The notes below the pieces were generated by a model. It was not told where the DNA came from. It ran no database searches and saw only the letters and a list, made by a program, of their open reading frames with translations. This document shows positions 1 through 9,545 of a DNA stretch of 44,125 nt, one piece after another. The translations under genes were made by a program, and so were the position numbers. Source of the stretch: Pseudomonadota bacterium (lineage in GTDB: Bacteria; Pseudomonadota; Gammaproteobacteria; Steroidobacterales; Steroidobacteraceae). The stretch spans positions 1-44,125 of the forward strand of contig JAKBCE010000031.1 in NCBI GenBank assembly GCA_021808195.1. Direction: 5' to 3'. The stretch's first letter is position 1. Every line of letters starts with the position of its first letter.

Positions 1-48
1 TGGCTACGAACCATGAGGTCGGGAGTTCGAATCTCTCCGGGCGCGCCA
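1..48 (+). tRNA. tRNA-Arg(ACG), 3' part
   Basis: The window opens inside a tRNA. The anticodon loop CTACGAA carries anticodon ACG, flanked by the stem halves TGG and CCA. A TTCGAAT T-loop follows on a five-pair stem (GGGAG with CTCTC, one G-U pair). The 3' acceptor strand CGGGCGC, discriminator G and an encoded CCA end at 48. ACG anticodons read CGN arginine codons after A-to-I editing. The 5' half, including the D-arm, lies outside the window, so this is a partial gene. Confidence 0.9.
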
Positions 49-175
49 GTCTCACGCCAGCGGACCGGACTCTCATCGAAATTGGAATTCGACGGCCCAG
101 CGCCCCCATTGCGCCCAGTCTGTGCGCCGCATGCCTCCCTCCCGGCGAGAGTTTTGATTACCATAATGGGGTCAC

Positions 176-1627
176 ATGCGCCTGAGATCCATCGCACTCC
201 TTTTTGCGGCGTTCTCGCTGCTAGCGACCCTGCCCGCTCAGGCCGAGTGGGCGGCATTGGGGCGGCTGCAGCGCCAGGGCGCCCTGGTCTCCGCTATGGC
301 GGTCGACCTCGACACCGGTCGGGTGATCGAGCAGCTCGATCCTGACCGTCGCCTCACTCCTGCCTCCTTGACGAAACTCGCCACTGCGGCCCAGGTGCTG
401 CAGGAATGGCCGCCGAATGAACAGTTTCAGACCCGCCTGCTGTCGGCGCAGCCGATTCAGGCCGGGGTACTGCGGGGCAATTTGATTCTGGCGGGCGCGG
501 GCGATCCGTCGCTCGACGATCGCTCCCTGTGGGAACTGGCCGCCGAAGCGCGTGGCGCGGGTTTGCACACCGTAACCGGGGCGCTGCTCGTCGATCCGCT
601 GCCGTTTGGCACGATGGCCTGCGGCAATCACGATCGCTGTGCGGCGCTGCTGCGCAGCGATAATGCCTACAATGCGCCGCTGTCGGCGGTCGGTGTGGAT
701 TTCGGGACCTGGTGCGTGCGGGTGGTGCCGACCTCGCCGTGGCACGATGCCCGCGTGGGTGGCTGCGGAGTGACTCATCTGCCGATCGCAGTGATCGGCC
801 ATATCCGCACCGTTGCGCATGGGGCCCGCCAGACGTTCTGGGTGGAACGGCGTACCCAGAACGGTGAGGACACGCTGGCCGTCGGCGGTGATGTGCCGAT
901 GGGCGATGGCCAGCGCGTCTATCGCGCGATGTCCGACCCGGCACGCGGCACCGGACTGCTCTTGCGCGAGGCGCTGCGCGAGATTGGGGTGCGGGTTGAG
1001 GGCCCGGTCGTGGTGCGTTTCGAGCAGGCGCCTCCCGCGGCGCATCTGCTGGCGCGGGTCGATGGTCTGCTCGTACGCGAGCAGCTGTGGCGGATGCTGC
1101 AGTATTCCAATAATTACATCGCCGACGTGCTGACCCTCGACATGGGCGCGGTGAGGCAGCCGCATGAGACGCTCGCTTCAGCGAGCCGGATGTTGTCCGA
1201 TTTCATCGCGCGCACCGAGTATGGCGACCCGCCGGCCGTGGGGCCGCCACCGATTTACAGCGGCAGTGGCCTCACCACGGGCAATAGACTCTCGGCGAAC
1301 GATCTGGTGCGGCTGCTGACGTACGAATACCACGATACGCGGCGCTTCGCCGCCTTCTACGCCGGCCTGGTGAGCCCGTACGACGCGCCGTTTGTTTTCC
1401 TGCGGCAGGGCAATGCGGCGTGGCTGAACCGCGTAGCGCTGAAAACCGGCACGCTCGATAATCCGCGTTCGGTGTGCGGCATCGCCGGCTACCTGCGCAA
1501 GCGCAATGGCGGCTGGATCGCCTTCTCGGCCATCGTCAACGGCGGGCCTCGCTGGCGCCACGTGCCGTTGTATCGGGCAATTGGTGCGGAACGCACCGAC
1601 ATCGAATCGCTAGCCCGCCGCTACTGA
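176..1627 (+). CDS. dacB: D-alanyl-D-alanine carboxypeptidase/endopeptidase (PBP4, peptidase S13)
   Basis: This 483-residue periplasmic enzyme should trim or cleave peptidoglycan peptide side chains. A signal peptide covers about residues 1-23, ending in AQA. The three penicillin-binding motifs are in order: S64-L-T-K67 (nucleophile and general base), S311-N-N313 and K423-T-G425. The wide spacing between the first and second motifs is the insertion typical of class C PBPs of the S13 family, and the length fits DacB. The start at 176 is preceded by a weak purine stretch (ATGGGG) and directly precedes the hydrophobic leader. It stands alone between the tRNA and a permease gene. Family assignment is firm; the balance of carboxypeptidase and endopeptidase activity cannot be read from sequence. 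Confidence 0.93.
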   Translation: MRLRSIALLFAAFSLLATLPAQAEWAALGRLQRQGALVSAMAVDLDTGRVIEQLDPDRRLTPASLTKLATAAQVLQEWPPNEQFQTRLLSAQPIQAGVLRGNLILAGAGDPSLDDRSLWELAAEARGAGLHTVTGALLVDPLPFGTMACGNHDRCAALLRSDNAYNAPLSAVGVDFGTWCVRVVPTSPWHDARVGGCGVTHLPIAVIGHIRTVAHGARQTFWVERRTQNGEDTLAVGGDVPMGDGQRVYRAMSDPARGTGLLLREALREIGVRVEGPVVVRFEQAPPAAHLLARVDGLLVREQLWRMLQYSNNYIADVLTLDMGAVRQPHETLASASRMLSDFIARTEYGDPPAVGPPPIYSGSGLTTGNRLSANDLVRLLTYEYHDTRRFAAFYAGLVSPYDAPFVFLRQGNAAWLNRVALKTGTLDNPRSVCGIAGYLRKRNGGWIAFSAIVNGGPRWRHVPLYRAIGAERTDIESLARRY

Positions 1628-1684
1628 GGCCCGCTCCGGCCAGCCGTCGTTTGCTATCCTGCGGGAATTTACCGGAGGATCCCC

Positions 1685-3058
1685 GTGGCGCGACTCGGTG
1701 GCGACGAGCAGACCCCGACGGCTGATCCCTGGGGCGAGCGCATGCCGCGCACCGTCGGGCTGTGGAGCGCGGTGGCGGTGCTGGTTGGGGTCACGGTCGG
1801 CAGCGGCATCTTTCGCGTGCCGGCCACCGTCGCGACCCTGCTGCACTCGCCAGGTCCGGCCATGCTGTGCTGGGTGCTCGGCGGCGTCGTGGCGCTCGCT
1901 GGAGCGCTATCGGTGGCCGAACTGGCGGCCGCCTTGCCGCGCTCGGGCGGCATCTTTGCCTATCTGCTCGAGGCGTACGGCCCGCTGCCGGCGTTCCTAT
2001 TCGGCTGGACGGAACTCGCCGTCATTCGTGCCTCGGCGCTCGGGGCGACCTCCACCATCTTCGCCGAGTATCTGGGTTATTTCATTCCGCTCAGCCCCGA
2101 GCAGGTGCATCTGGTGGCGGCGGCCACCATCTTCACGGTGGGAACGATCAACTACGTGGGCGTCAAGCGCGCGGTCGCGGTGCTGACGCCGGCTACCGTT
2201 GCCAAATACGGCGCACTGCTCGTGCTCGGTTTGTTGGCCTTCACCGCGCTGTCAAACGGCGGGGCGGCCGGGCACCGCGTGATCTGGCAGGGCGGGGCCC
2301 AGCTGTCATTGATTGCCACGGCACTGGTGCCCGTGATGTGGACCTACGACGGCTGGGCCGACCTGTCGTTCATGGGGGGTGAGGTCGCAGACCCCCAGCG
2401 CACCTTGCCGTTGGCGCTGATCATTGGAACCTGCTGCGTGATGCTCGTGTATCTGGTGGTCAACCTCGGGTTCTGGTACGCGTTGCCTGCCGGGCAGATC
2501 GCGCACGCCTCCCTGGTGGCCACTACGGTTGCGCAGCACATTCCACTCATCGGCGGTGCCGGCGCGGCGGTCATTGCGGCCGTGGTGCTGCTCTCGACCT
2601 TCAGCGGCCTGCACGCCTCACTCATGACCGGCTCGCGCGTCATCTTCGCGATGGGTGACCGCGGACTGTTGTTTCGCAGCATCGGGCGAGTCTCGCCGCG
2701 CTTTCACAGTCCGTCGGTGGCGATCTGGATCGCCACGGCGCTCGGCTGCGTGTTCGTGATGGAAAACGACTTTGCGCAGCTCGCTGCCCGCTTCGTGCTC
2801 GGCCTGTGGCCGTTTTACGTGCTCACCGTTGCCGGTGTATATGTCTTGCGCCGCACACGCCCGGATCTGCCGCGGCCGTACCGCACTTGGGGCTATCCGC
2901 TCGTGCCAGCGGTGTTTCTGCTCGCCTCGCTCGGCATGCTCACTAATGCGCTGATCACCGACCCGCGCGACACCGGTGTGACGCTGCTGGTGATCGTGAC
3001 CGGGATACCGGTCTACTATCTGTGGCAGCGGTTCACGGTGCGCCCGGCGGCGGCGTAG
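1685..3058 (+). CDS. APC-superfamily amino acid permease
   Basis: This is a 457-residue inner-membrane protein with about twelve hydrophobic segments. The first helix carries GVTVGSGIF, the glycine-rich unwound segment that binds the amino-acid backbone in APC transporters. The start is GTG at 1685 with a GGAGG site at 1672-1676. The overall form matches the LAT/SteT-like branch (proton- or exchange-driven uptake of neutral amino acids), but substrate cannot be set from the sequence. Its stop at 3056-3058 lies inside the 3' end of the oppositely transcribed RND permease gene, so the two genes overlap tail-to-tail by 26 bp. Confidence 0.85.
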   Translation: MARLGGDEQTPTADPWGERMPRTVGLWSAVAVLVGVTVGSGIFRVPATVATLLHSPGPAMLCWVLGGVVALAGALSVAELAAALPRSGGIFAYLLEAYGPLPAFLFGWTELAVIRASALGATSTIFAEYLGYFIPLSPEQVHLVAAATIFTVGTINYVGVKRAVAVLTPATVAKYGALLVLGLLAFTALSNGGAAGHRVIWQGGAQLSLIATALVPVMWTYDGWADLSFMGGEVADPQRTLPLALIIGTCCVMLVYLVVNLGFWYALPAGQIAHASLVATTVAQHIPLIGGAGAAVIAAVVLLSTFSGLHASLMTGSRVIFAMGDRGLLFRSIGRVSPRFHSPSVAIWIATALGCVFVMENDFAQLAARFVLGLWPFYVLTVAGVYVLRRTRPDLPRPYRTWGYPLVPAVFLLASLGMLTNALITDPRDTGVTLLVIVTGIPVYYLWQRFTVRPAAA

Positions 3059-6000
3059 TCTCGATCTGCTCGGGTGCGTCGAGGTTGTCGCCGAGCAGGC
3101 GTCGTACTGCTACGTAACACAACGGGATGATCAACACGCCGATCACCACCGCAGTCAGCATGCCGCCGACCACGCAGGTGCCGATATCGTGTCGCGCGTT
3201 GGCCCCGGCTCCGGTTGAGACCACCATCGGAAAGACCCCGAGGATGAAGGCGAACGAGGTCATGATGATGGGGCGAAAGCGCAGCCTTGCCGCTTCCAGC
3301 ACGGCGTGATGCAGATTGCGCCCTTGGCGCTGCAGCTCAACGGCGAATTCCACGATGAGAATGGCGTTTTTGGCGGTCAGGCCGATGATGGTGATGAGAC
3401 CGATCTTGAAGAACACGTCATTCGGCAGGCCGTGTAAGGTCGCGGCGGCGGCGCTGCCGATGAGGCCGATGGGAACGGCGAGCAGCACAGCCGCGGGAAT
3501 GCTCCAGCTCTCGTAGAGCGCTGCGAGCGCCAGATACACCACCAGAATCGACAGCGCGAACAGCATCGGGGCCTGCGCACTGGAGAACATCTCCTGCAGC
3601 GACTGCCCGGCCCAGTCAGATCCGAAGCCGTCAGGCAGATCGCGCGTGACGAGCCGCTGCATCTCGCTCATGGCCTGTCCCGAGCTGTACCCCTGGCCCG
3701 CCGAGCCGAGGATTTCGACCGCCGGGTAGCCGTCGTAGCGCGTCAGCGCCGGAGCGGCCACCGTCCAGTGGCTCTGCACGAAATCCGACAACGGCACCAT
3801 CGATCCGCCCGAGCTGTCCACATAAAACTGCTGCAGATCGCGCGTGCCCATGCGGTACGGCGCCGCAGCCTGCACCAGCACCTGCTCGACGCGACCGTCG
3901 TAGATGAAATCATTCGCGAACACCGGGGCGAGCATCAGCTGGATCGCCTGATAGGCCTGCTGCACCGATACGCCCATCGACTGCGCCTGCACCCGATCGA
4001 CGTGCAGGCGCAGCTCCGGTTCCGGCGCGAGCCCGTTGATGCGCACGTTGTAGAGCTTTGGATCAGCGTTCGCTTTCGCAATCAGGGTGTCCGCCGCCGC
4101 ATTCAGCGCCTCGCGCCCGAGACCGGCTCGGTCCTCGAGGTAGAAATCAAAGCCGCCGAACTGGCCGAGGCCCTGGATGGTCGGCTTGTTCACGACGAAC
4201 ACCTTCGCGTCGTGGATGTGCTTGTGTGCCTGCCGGTTCGCCCAACGGATCACCTGGTTGGCCGTCTCGGTACGATCGCTCCACGGCACCAGATGCATGA
4301 AGGCGCGGCCGGCGTTTTCCGAATTGCCGGCGAAGCCGGTACCGGCGATCTGAAAGACGTCGTGCACCGCCGGATTCTTGATCATGATCTTGTAGATCTG
4401 ATGGAGCACCGCCTCGGTGCGCTGCAGCGTCGCGCCCGCCGGTAGCTCCACGCTCGCAAAGATGTCCCCCTGATCCTCATCGGGTACGAAGCTGCCAGGC
4501 AGCTTCACGAACAGGAATACCCCTAGCGCGAGCATGACTGCGAAGCCCGTCATCCAGCGCGGCAGATGCGCGACGGATTGAAAGACGCGACGCACATACG
4601 CCGCCCGTGTGCTCTCGAAGGCGCGGTTGAAACTGCGGAACAGCACATTGGCCTTCAAATGCTCCGGGCGCATCAGCGATGCGCACAATGCGGGCGAGAA
4701 CGACAGCGCCAGCAGCGCCGAAAACGCGATCGACAGCGCAATGGTGAGCGCGAACTGGCGGTAGATGACGCCCGTACTGCCGGTCTGCAGCGCGCTTGGA
4801 ATAAACACGGCCGCAAGTACCAGCGTGATCGCGACGATGGCGCCGGTGATCTGGCGCATCGCCTTGCGCGTGGCCTCCTTCGGCGCCAGATGATCCTCGC
4901 GCATGATCCGATCGACGGCTTCCACGACCACGATCGCATCGTCTACCACGATGCCGATGGCGAGCACCAGCGCGAACAGCGTCAGCTGGTTGATCGAGTA
5001 ACCGAGTGCGTAGACCCCGATCATCGCCCCGAGCAGCGCGGTCGGTACCACCAGCATCGGCACCAGCGTAGCGCGTAGGCTCTGCAGGAACACCAGCATG
5101 ACGATGAATACCAGTACGAACGCCTCGAGCAGCGTCATGGCGACGTCCTTGATCGCCGCTTTGATGAAAATCGTCGAGTCGACCGGCGCAAACCAGGTGA
5201 CGCCCGTGGGGAAGGATTTCTGCAGCTGGCGCATCTTCGCGTTCACGAGCTTCATGACCGTAAGCGCATTGGCGCCGGGCAGCAGCTGCACGCCGAACGG
5301 CGCGACGGTCGTCGTGTTCACCGTGCCGGCGAACGCATAGTCCTGCAGACCGAGCTGCACCTGAGCGACGTCCTTCAGGTAGACCGAGGTGCCGTCGGGG
5401 TTGGTGCGCAGCAGGATGTTGCGGAATTGCGCCGGCCGGTTGAACCAGCCTTGAGTCGTCACGGTTGCAGTGGTCTGCTGGCCGGGGACGGCCGGCGCGG
5501 CGCCGATCGAGCCAGAGGCGATCTGGATGTTCTGGCCTTGCACCGCCTGTAGCGCCGTCGAGGCAGACATGTTGTAGGCGTGCAGCTCGTTCGGGTTCAG
5601 CCAGATGCGCATCGCATAGTCCGAGCCGAACAGGTTGGCCGCGCCGACGCCTGGGATGCGTGCGATCTGATCGAGGATGTGCGCTGCGACCAGATGGTTC
5701 AGTTCGGCCCGATCGGGCCCGCCCGGCCCCGAGCGCAAGGCGAGCACTGCGAGGAACCCGGCGCTCGATTTGTTGATTCGGATGCCCTGTTGATTGACTT
5801 CCGCGGGCAGTTGGGGCGCGGCGAGCGCGACGCGATTTTGTGCCTGGACCTCGGCAATGTCAGGATCGGTGCCCGTGGCGAAGGTCAGGGTGATCTGCGA
5901 CTGGCCATAGCTCGACTGCGAGGTGAAGTACAGCAGATTGTCGATGCCGGTCAGCTGCTGCTCGATGACCTGGGTGACGGTGGACTCGACGGTCTTGGCG

Positions 6001-6158
6001 TTTGCGCCCGGGTAGCTCGCGGTGATCACGACCTGCGGCGGGGCGACGTCGGGATAGGAGTCGATCGGCAGGCGGCTGAGCGCAATCGCCCCGCCGAGGC
6101 AGATCAGGATCGCCACGACCCAGGCGAAGACCGGGCGGTCGATGAAAAACTGAGGCAC
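3033..6158 (-). CDS. RND multidrug efflux permease (AcrB/MexB-like, HAE1)
   Basis: This is the inner-membrane proton/drug antiporter of a tripartite efflux pump, about 1,041 residues, the usual AcrB length. I start it at GTG 6158 rather than at the longer open frame. From there the protein begins with PQFFIDRPVFAWV, the universal RND start, and AGGAGC lies just upstream. Proton-relay residues are present: the Asp pair in GIVVDDAIVVVEA (TM4), Lys in GLTAKNAILIVEFA (TM10) and Thr in PIIMTSFAF (TM11). It lies 13 bp behind the adaptor gene, so the two form an operon. No TolC-type outer-membrane channel gene is in the window, so that partner is presumably elsewhere. The substrate range is unknown. 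Confidence 0.93.
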   Translation of the reverse strand: MPQFFIDRPVFAWVVAILICLGGAIALSRLPIDSYPDVAPPQVVITASYPGANAKTVESTVTQVIEQQLTGIDNLLYFTSQSSYGQSQITLTFATGTDPDIAEVQAQNRVALAAPQLPAEVNQQGIRINKSSAGFLAVLALRSGPGGPDRAELNHLVAAHILDQIARIPGVGAANLFGSDYAMRIWLNPNELHAYNMSASTALQAVQGQNIQIASGSIGAAPAVPGQQTTATVTTQGWFNRPAQFRNILLRTNPDGTSVYLKDVAQVQLGLQDYAFAGTVNTTTVAPFGVQLLPGANALTVMKLVNAKMRQLQKSFPTGVTWFAPVDSTIFIKAAIKDVAMTLLEAFVLVFIVMLVFLQSLRATLVPMLVVPTALLGAMIGVYALGYSINQLTLFALVLAIGIVVDDAIVVVEAVDRIMREDHLAPKEATRKAMRQITGAIVAITLVLAAVFIPSALQTGSTGVIYRQFALTIALSIAFSALLALSFSPALCASLMRPEHLKANVLFRSFNRAFESTRAAYVRRVFQSVAHLPRWMTGFAVMLALGVFLFVKLPGSFVPDEDQGDIFASVELPAGATLQRTEAVLHQIYKIMIKNPAVHDVFQIAGTGFAGNSENAGRAFMHLVPWSDRTETANQVIRWANRQAHKHIHDAKVFVVNKPTIQGLGQFGGFDFYLEDRAGLGREALNAAADTLIAKANADPKLYNVRINGLAPEPELRLHVDRVQAQSMGVSVQQAYQAIQLMLAPVFANDFIYDGRVEQVLVQAAAPYRMGTRDLQQFYVDSSGGSMVPLSDFVQSHWTVAAPALTRYDGYPAVEILGSAGQGYSSGQAMSEMQRLVTRDLPDGFGSDWAGQSLQEMFSSAQAPMLFALSILVVYLALAALYESWSIPAAVLLAVPIGLIGSAAAATLHGLPNDVFFKIGLITIIGLTAKNAILIVEFAVELQRQGRNLHHAVLEAARLRFRPIIMTSFAFILGVFPMVVSTGAGANARHDIGTCVVGGMLTAVVIGVLIIPLCYVAVRRLLGDNLDAPEQIETTPPPGAP

Positions 6159-6171
6159 GCGCGGCTCCTGG

Positions 6172-7377
6172 CTAGCGAGTGACGGCGGGGGCGCGGCGCT
6201 CGTCCCGCAGCGTGGCTTTGCCGCCGGGCAGCACGCTTTGAATGCCCGAGACAATGACGCGATCGCCATTGGCGAGACCGCGCCAGACGATCCAGTTCGC
6301 GCCTGAAGTGCCCTCGGTCGCGACCGGCTTTTTCATCACAGTGTCGTTGTCATTGACGGTGAGGACGTAGGCGCTGCCCGTGCTGTCCCGCTGGATGGCT
6401 GCCTGCGGCACTAGGAAGACGCGCATCGCGGTGCCCACGGTCAGCCGTACGTTCACGAACATCCCCGGCAGCAGATGGCCGTCGGGATTGGGGATTACCC
6501 CGCGCAGCACGATGCTGCCCGTGGTTGGGTCGACGCTGGCGGCGCGGAAATCGAGCGCGCCGGGCCGGCCGTAGGGGGTGCCGTCGGGCAGCGTGAGTTG
6601 CACCGGTGCGTGCGCACCGGCGAGTGTGATGCGGCCGGCTTGTGCCCGCGCCGTCAGTTGTTCCTGCTGCGCTGCAGGCTCGTTGAAATTGACGTAAATC
6701 GGGTCAATCTGATCTACGGTGGTGAGCAGCGTCGGGGTGCCCTGACCGACCAATGCGCCCTCGGTGACCTGTTGTTCACCGGCGATCCCGGCAATCGGGG
6801 AAGTGACGTCAGTGTAGGCGAGATTGATGCGGGCGGCTTCCACGTTCGCCGCCGCCTGTTTGACGAGCGCGGCGGTGGAGCGCTCAGCCGCCTGATCGGT
6901 ATCGAGCTGGGATTCGGAGACCAGGTGGTCGCGGATCAGTACCCGGTCGCGCTGTGCCGTCACGGCGGCGTTGGCAGCATTGGCTTTGGCTTGAGCGAGC
7001 GTGGCAAGCGCCGCGTCGAGGGCGGCCCGGTACGGTGCCGGATCAATCTCAAAGAGAGGTTGCCCTGCTGTTACCTCGGTACCTTCGGTATAGCGACGTT
7101 TCAACAACACGCCGGCCACCCGCGCCAGTACGTTCGCTTCGCGGTAGGCGGACAGGCGTCCGACATACTGCTCTGTCAGGGTGACCTGCTGCGGATGAAC
7201 GCTCACCACCGAGACCACTGCGGGTGCCGGCGCTGCCTTCTTGTTACTCGTGGCACCACAGCCAGCGAGCAGCGCGGCAGCCGGCGCGAGCAACAGCAGA
7301 GGAAGGATTCGTGCGTTGTCCTGCCGGGCGTAGACGCATTTCTTCACATTTCTTGACAAACGCATCATGAGCGGCAA
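6172..7377 (-). CDS. RND efflux periplasmic adaptor (AcrA-like membrane fusion lipoprotein)
   Basis: This 401-residue adaptor links the RND permease to an outer-membrane channel. The N-terminus has a hydrophobic leader ending in the lipobox LLAGC, so it is probably a lipoprotein. A lipoyl-like half (VLARVAGVLLKRRYTEGTEV, LFEIDPAPYRAALD) follows, then an alpha-hairpin rich in Ala/Gln, the returning half with TSPIAGIAG, and beta-barrel segments. Three starts are possible: TTG 7377, ATG 7368 and ATG 7365. AAGGAG at 7386-7391 is 8 bases from TTG 7377 but about 17 or more from the ATGs, so I favour TTG. It is the first gene of the efflux operon. Confidence 0.9.
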   Translation of the reverse strand: MPLMMRLSRNVKKCVYARQDNARILPLLLLAPAAALLAGCGATSNKKAAPAPAVVSVVSVHPQQVTLTEQYVGRLSAYREANVLARVAGVLLKRRYTEGTEVTAGQPLFEIDPAPYRAALDAALATLAQAKANAANAAVTAQRDRVLIRDHLVSESQLDTDQAAERSTAALVKQAAANVEAARINLAYTDVTSPIAGIAGEQQVTEGALVGQGTPTLLTTVDQIDPIYVNFNEPAAQQEQLTARAQAGRITLAGAHAPVQLTLPDGTPYGRPGALDFRAASVDPTTGSIVLRGVIPNPDGHLLPGMFVNVRLTVGTAMRVFLVPQAAIQRDSTGSAYVLTVNDNDTVMKKPVATEGTSGANWIVWRGLANGDRVIVSGIQSVLPGGKATLRDERRAPAVTR

Positions 7378-7574
7378 GAGTAGGACTCCTTGGTGCCAGC
7401 CCCGTCAGTGGCCGTAATTCCATCGCAAGAATAAAGACGGGCGCCAGAGACAATCGATCTTAGCGATGCTTGCCTGGGCAGGCCAGCCGTATTCGGCAGA
7501 ACGACAGAATACAAAGATCAGCTTGCGCCGATGGAGCGCCCGAGGGTGGCGTGTCGCACGGAACTGTGGCGGGA

Positions 7575-7609
7575 CCAGACTACGCGGACATCCTTGTCCG
7601 GGAGTCTGG
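7575..7609. repeat. Two-stage hairpin between trehalase and efflux operon
   Basis: CCAGACT at 7575-7581 pairs with AGTCTGG at 7603-7609. Inside it GGACA (7586-7590) pairs with TGTCC (7595-7599) around a four-base loop. There is no T-run on either strand, so this is not a canonical intrinsic terminator. It lies between the trehalase stop (7630) and the start of the efflux operon (7377), both on the minus strand. It could end or attenuate transcription from trehalase, or be a remnant of a mobile repeat. The remainder of 7378-7629 shows no gene. Confidence 0.45.
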
Positions 7610-7629
7610 CGAAGGCGCGCAGAGGGGGG

Positions 7630-9255
7630 TCAGCGCGCGCCGTCGGCCGAGACGTGAGTGAGCTGCGGGTAGAGAGTAAGGAGCGCTTCGGTGACGCCGT
7701 TTGTCCAACCGAAGCCGTCCTGGAGGGGATATTCCCCACCACCGCCGGGCAGGTCCTGCTCGACGTTATATTTTTCCACCATCTTGCCGGTGTGCCGGTA
7801 GACGCGTCTGACCGTGCCGACCCAGCGGCGAGCGATGCCCAGCGCGAGGCGGGCGTGGTCGTAGCGGCGTAGTCCCTTGATGGCGATCCATTGCAGTGGT
7901 GCCCAGCCATTCGGCGCGTCCCATTGCTGGCCCGTGACGAGCGTGGTAGTCACGATGCCGCCGCGTTTCAGCAGCCGCCGGCGGGTGGCGGTGGCCACGG
8001 CATTTGCCTGCGGCGCCGTGGCGAGTCCAACAAACAGCGGGTACAGCGTTGCGGCGGTGAGTTCCGTGCTGCGCTGGCCGGTACGCCAGTCGTAATCAGC
8101 AAAGTAACCATCTCGGGCGCTCCACAGATAGCGGTCAATGGCTCGCCGGCGTCGGCGCGCCCGCGCAGCGAACGTCCGGGCGCAGGAGCGATCATGCCGT
8201 GCGGCGCAGCCGCGAGCGATCGCCTGTTCCATGCCATAGAGCAGGCTGTTCAGGTCAATCGGTACGATGTCGGTGGTGCGGATGGTGGTGAGGTGGTGTT
8301 CATCGCCAAGCCAGCGTGAGCTGAAGTCCCAGCCGCTTTCTGCCGCCGCCCGCAGGTCGCGGTACACCTTTGCGGGCGTTCGGCCGGAGGCGCGCGCCAG
8401 CAGCACGTCGTCACGATAAGATTCATCGCGCGGTGTGTCGGCCGCCGACCAATAGCGGTTGAGAAGCGCTCCATCGGGCATCACCACCACGTTGCGACGT
8501 GCTTGCCCAGGACGCAGTCCGGTTGCACCGCGCATCCAATACGCGTACTCGCGCCGCAGCGTGGCGAGATGATGGCCCCAGGCCCGCGCCGGATCGCGCC
8601 GATCCAGCAGGGCGATCATCAAGTAGTAAACGGGAGGCTGGGAGCGCGACAGATAATAGGTGCGCGTTCCGTTTGGGATGTGGCCATAGGTGCGAATCAG
8701 ATACGCGAAGTCATCGATCATGTCCCGCGCGCTGGCCGTGCGTCCATCGGGGATGAGCCCGAGCATCGTGAAATACGAGTCCCAATAGTAGAACTCTCGG
8801 AACCGTCCGCCGGGAATGACGTACGGCTTGGGTACGTACAGCAGTGAGGAGTACAGCGGTGGCACGAGCGCCGGGCGGGTGAGCAGCGGCCACAGCGCCG
8901 CAATGTGCGCCTGCATCGTCGCGCTCTTTGGGACTCGCGTGCGATCGGGTGCGGGGAGCGTGAAGTTCTGCTCGACGAATCGCAACAGCGCGGCCCGCGT
9001 CTGCGGGTTGCTTTTGCGAAAGCGTTGCAAAATGACCCGCGGGGCCGCCTTCGGGACGGCATCGACGAAGGTCTTGCCGTCCGGGAACACCGCGTCCATC
9101 TGCACCCGCACGAACAGCGGACCGAATAGCTGAGCGGGCGTTGCATAGTAGGGCTGTGCGGCGCCAGCGCATGCGCCCCAGGTAAGTGCGAGCAGGCCGC
9201 ACCAGGCCAGCGCGCGCCGGGCCCCCAGGAAGGGTTTCATCAGTATCATGCTCAT
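7630..9255 (-). CDS. treA: Periplasmic alpha,alpha-trehalase (GH37)
   Basis: This enzyme hydrolyses trehalose to two glucose units, with inversion. Taken from ATG 9255 it has 541 residues; ATG 9249 and 9240 are also possible and no start has a good ribosome site. The leader starting at MKPFLGARR and ending in CAGAAQ is a clear signal peptide, so the enzyme is exported. Both GH37 signatures are present: PGGRFREFYYWDSY (about 148-161) and QWDAPNGWAP (about 444-453). ESGWDFSSRW contains Asp310, matching the catalytic acid Asp312 of E. coli TreA. Glu494 in MVEKYN fits the base Glu496 by spacing. The glycine-rich GGGGEYPLQDGFGW also fits. It is transcribed away from a secreted glycosidase across a shared operator region. 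Confidence 0.93.
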   Translation of the reverse strand: MSMILMKPFLGARRALAWCGLLALTWGACAGAAQPYYATPAQLFGPLFVRVQMDAVFPDGKTFVDAVPKAAPRVILQRFRKSNPQTRAALLRFVEQNFTLPAPDRTRVPKSATMQAHIAALWPLLTRPALVPPLYSSLLYVPKPYVIPGGRFREFYYWDSYFTMLGLIPDGRTASARDMIDDFAYLIRTYGHIPNGTRTYYLSRSQPPVYYLMIALLDRRDPARAWGHHLATLRREYAYWMRGATGLRPGQARRNVVVMPDGALLNRYWSAADTPRDESYRDDVLLARASGRTPAKVYRDLRAAAESGWDFSSRWLGDEHHLTTIRTTDIVPIDLNSLLYGMEQAIARGCAARHDRSCARTFAARARRRRRAIDRYLWSARDGYFADYDWRTGQRSTELTAATLYPLFVGLATAPQANAVATATRRRLLKRGGIVTTTLVTGQQWDAPNGWAPLQWIAIKGLRRYDHARLALGIARRWVGTVRRVYRHTGKMVEKYNVEQDLPGGGGEYPLQDGFGWTNGVTEALLTLYPQLTHVSADGAR

Positions 9256-9447
9256 AGGTATGGGTCGGCAGTGGAACACCTCGCGCTCGGCGCTGCGGCG
9301 CAATGGGCCGCCGCAGGGGCGCTCGCACGAGTCAACCGCCACCCGGTCGGCTCAGTCCCCTCCTGCTCCGTTCCTGCCGCATCCGCCATCCGAGGTGTCA
9401 TCTTGATCTGCCCCTGTGCGCGACCGAATGGCATTTGTCAGGGCCAA

Positions 9448-9486
9448 ATGACATCGATATCATTAGGCCGATGATATCCATGTCAT
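9448..9486. promoter_or_regulatory. Paired LacI-type operator between trehalase and glycosidase genes
   Basis: Two 16-base near-palindromes, ATGACATCGATATCAT (9448-9463) and ATGATATCCATGTCAT (9471-9486), are reverse complements of each other with a single mismatch. Seven bases separate them. Each is also nearly self-palindromic around a central CG, the usual form of LacI-family operators. They sit in the roughly 290-base gap between the divergent trehalase and glycosidase genes, about 60 bases upstream of the glycosidase start. A matching site lies in front of the TonB-dependent receptor (15773-15804). The rest of 9256-9545 shows no gene. Confidence 0.7.
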
Positions 9487-9545
9487 GAGGGCGTTGCAAC
9501 CGCGCTTCGACTCCCGAATGCCCGCTCCGCTTGAGGACGATACCC

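Noticed and set aside
1..48. The tRNA-Arg 3' end as an attachment site of an integrated element
   Set aside because: No integrase gene follows and I found no direct repeat of the tRNA 3' end elsewhere in the window.
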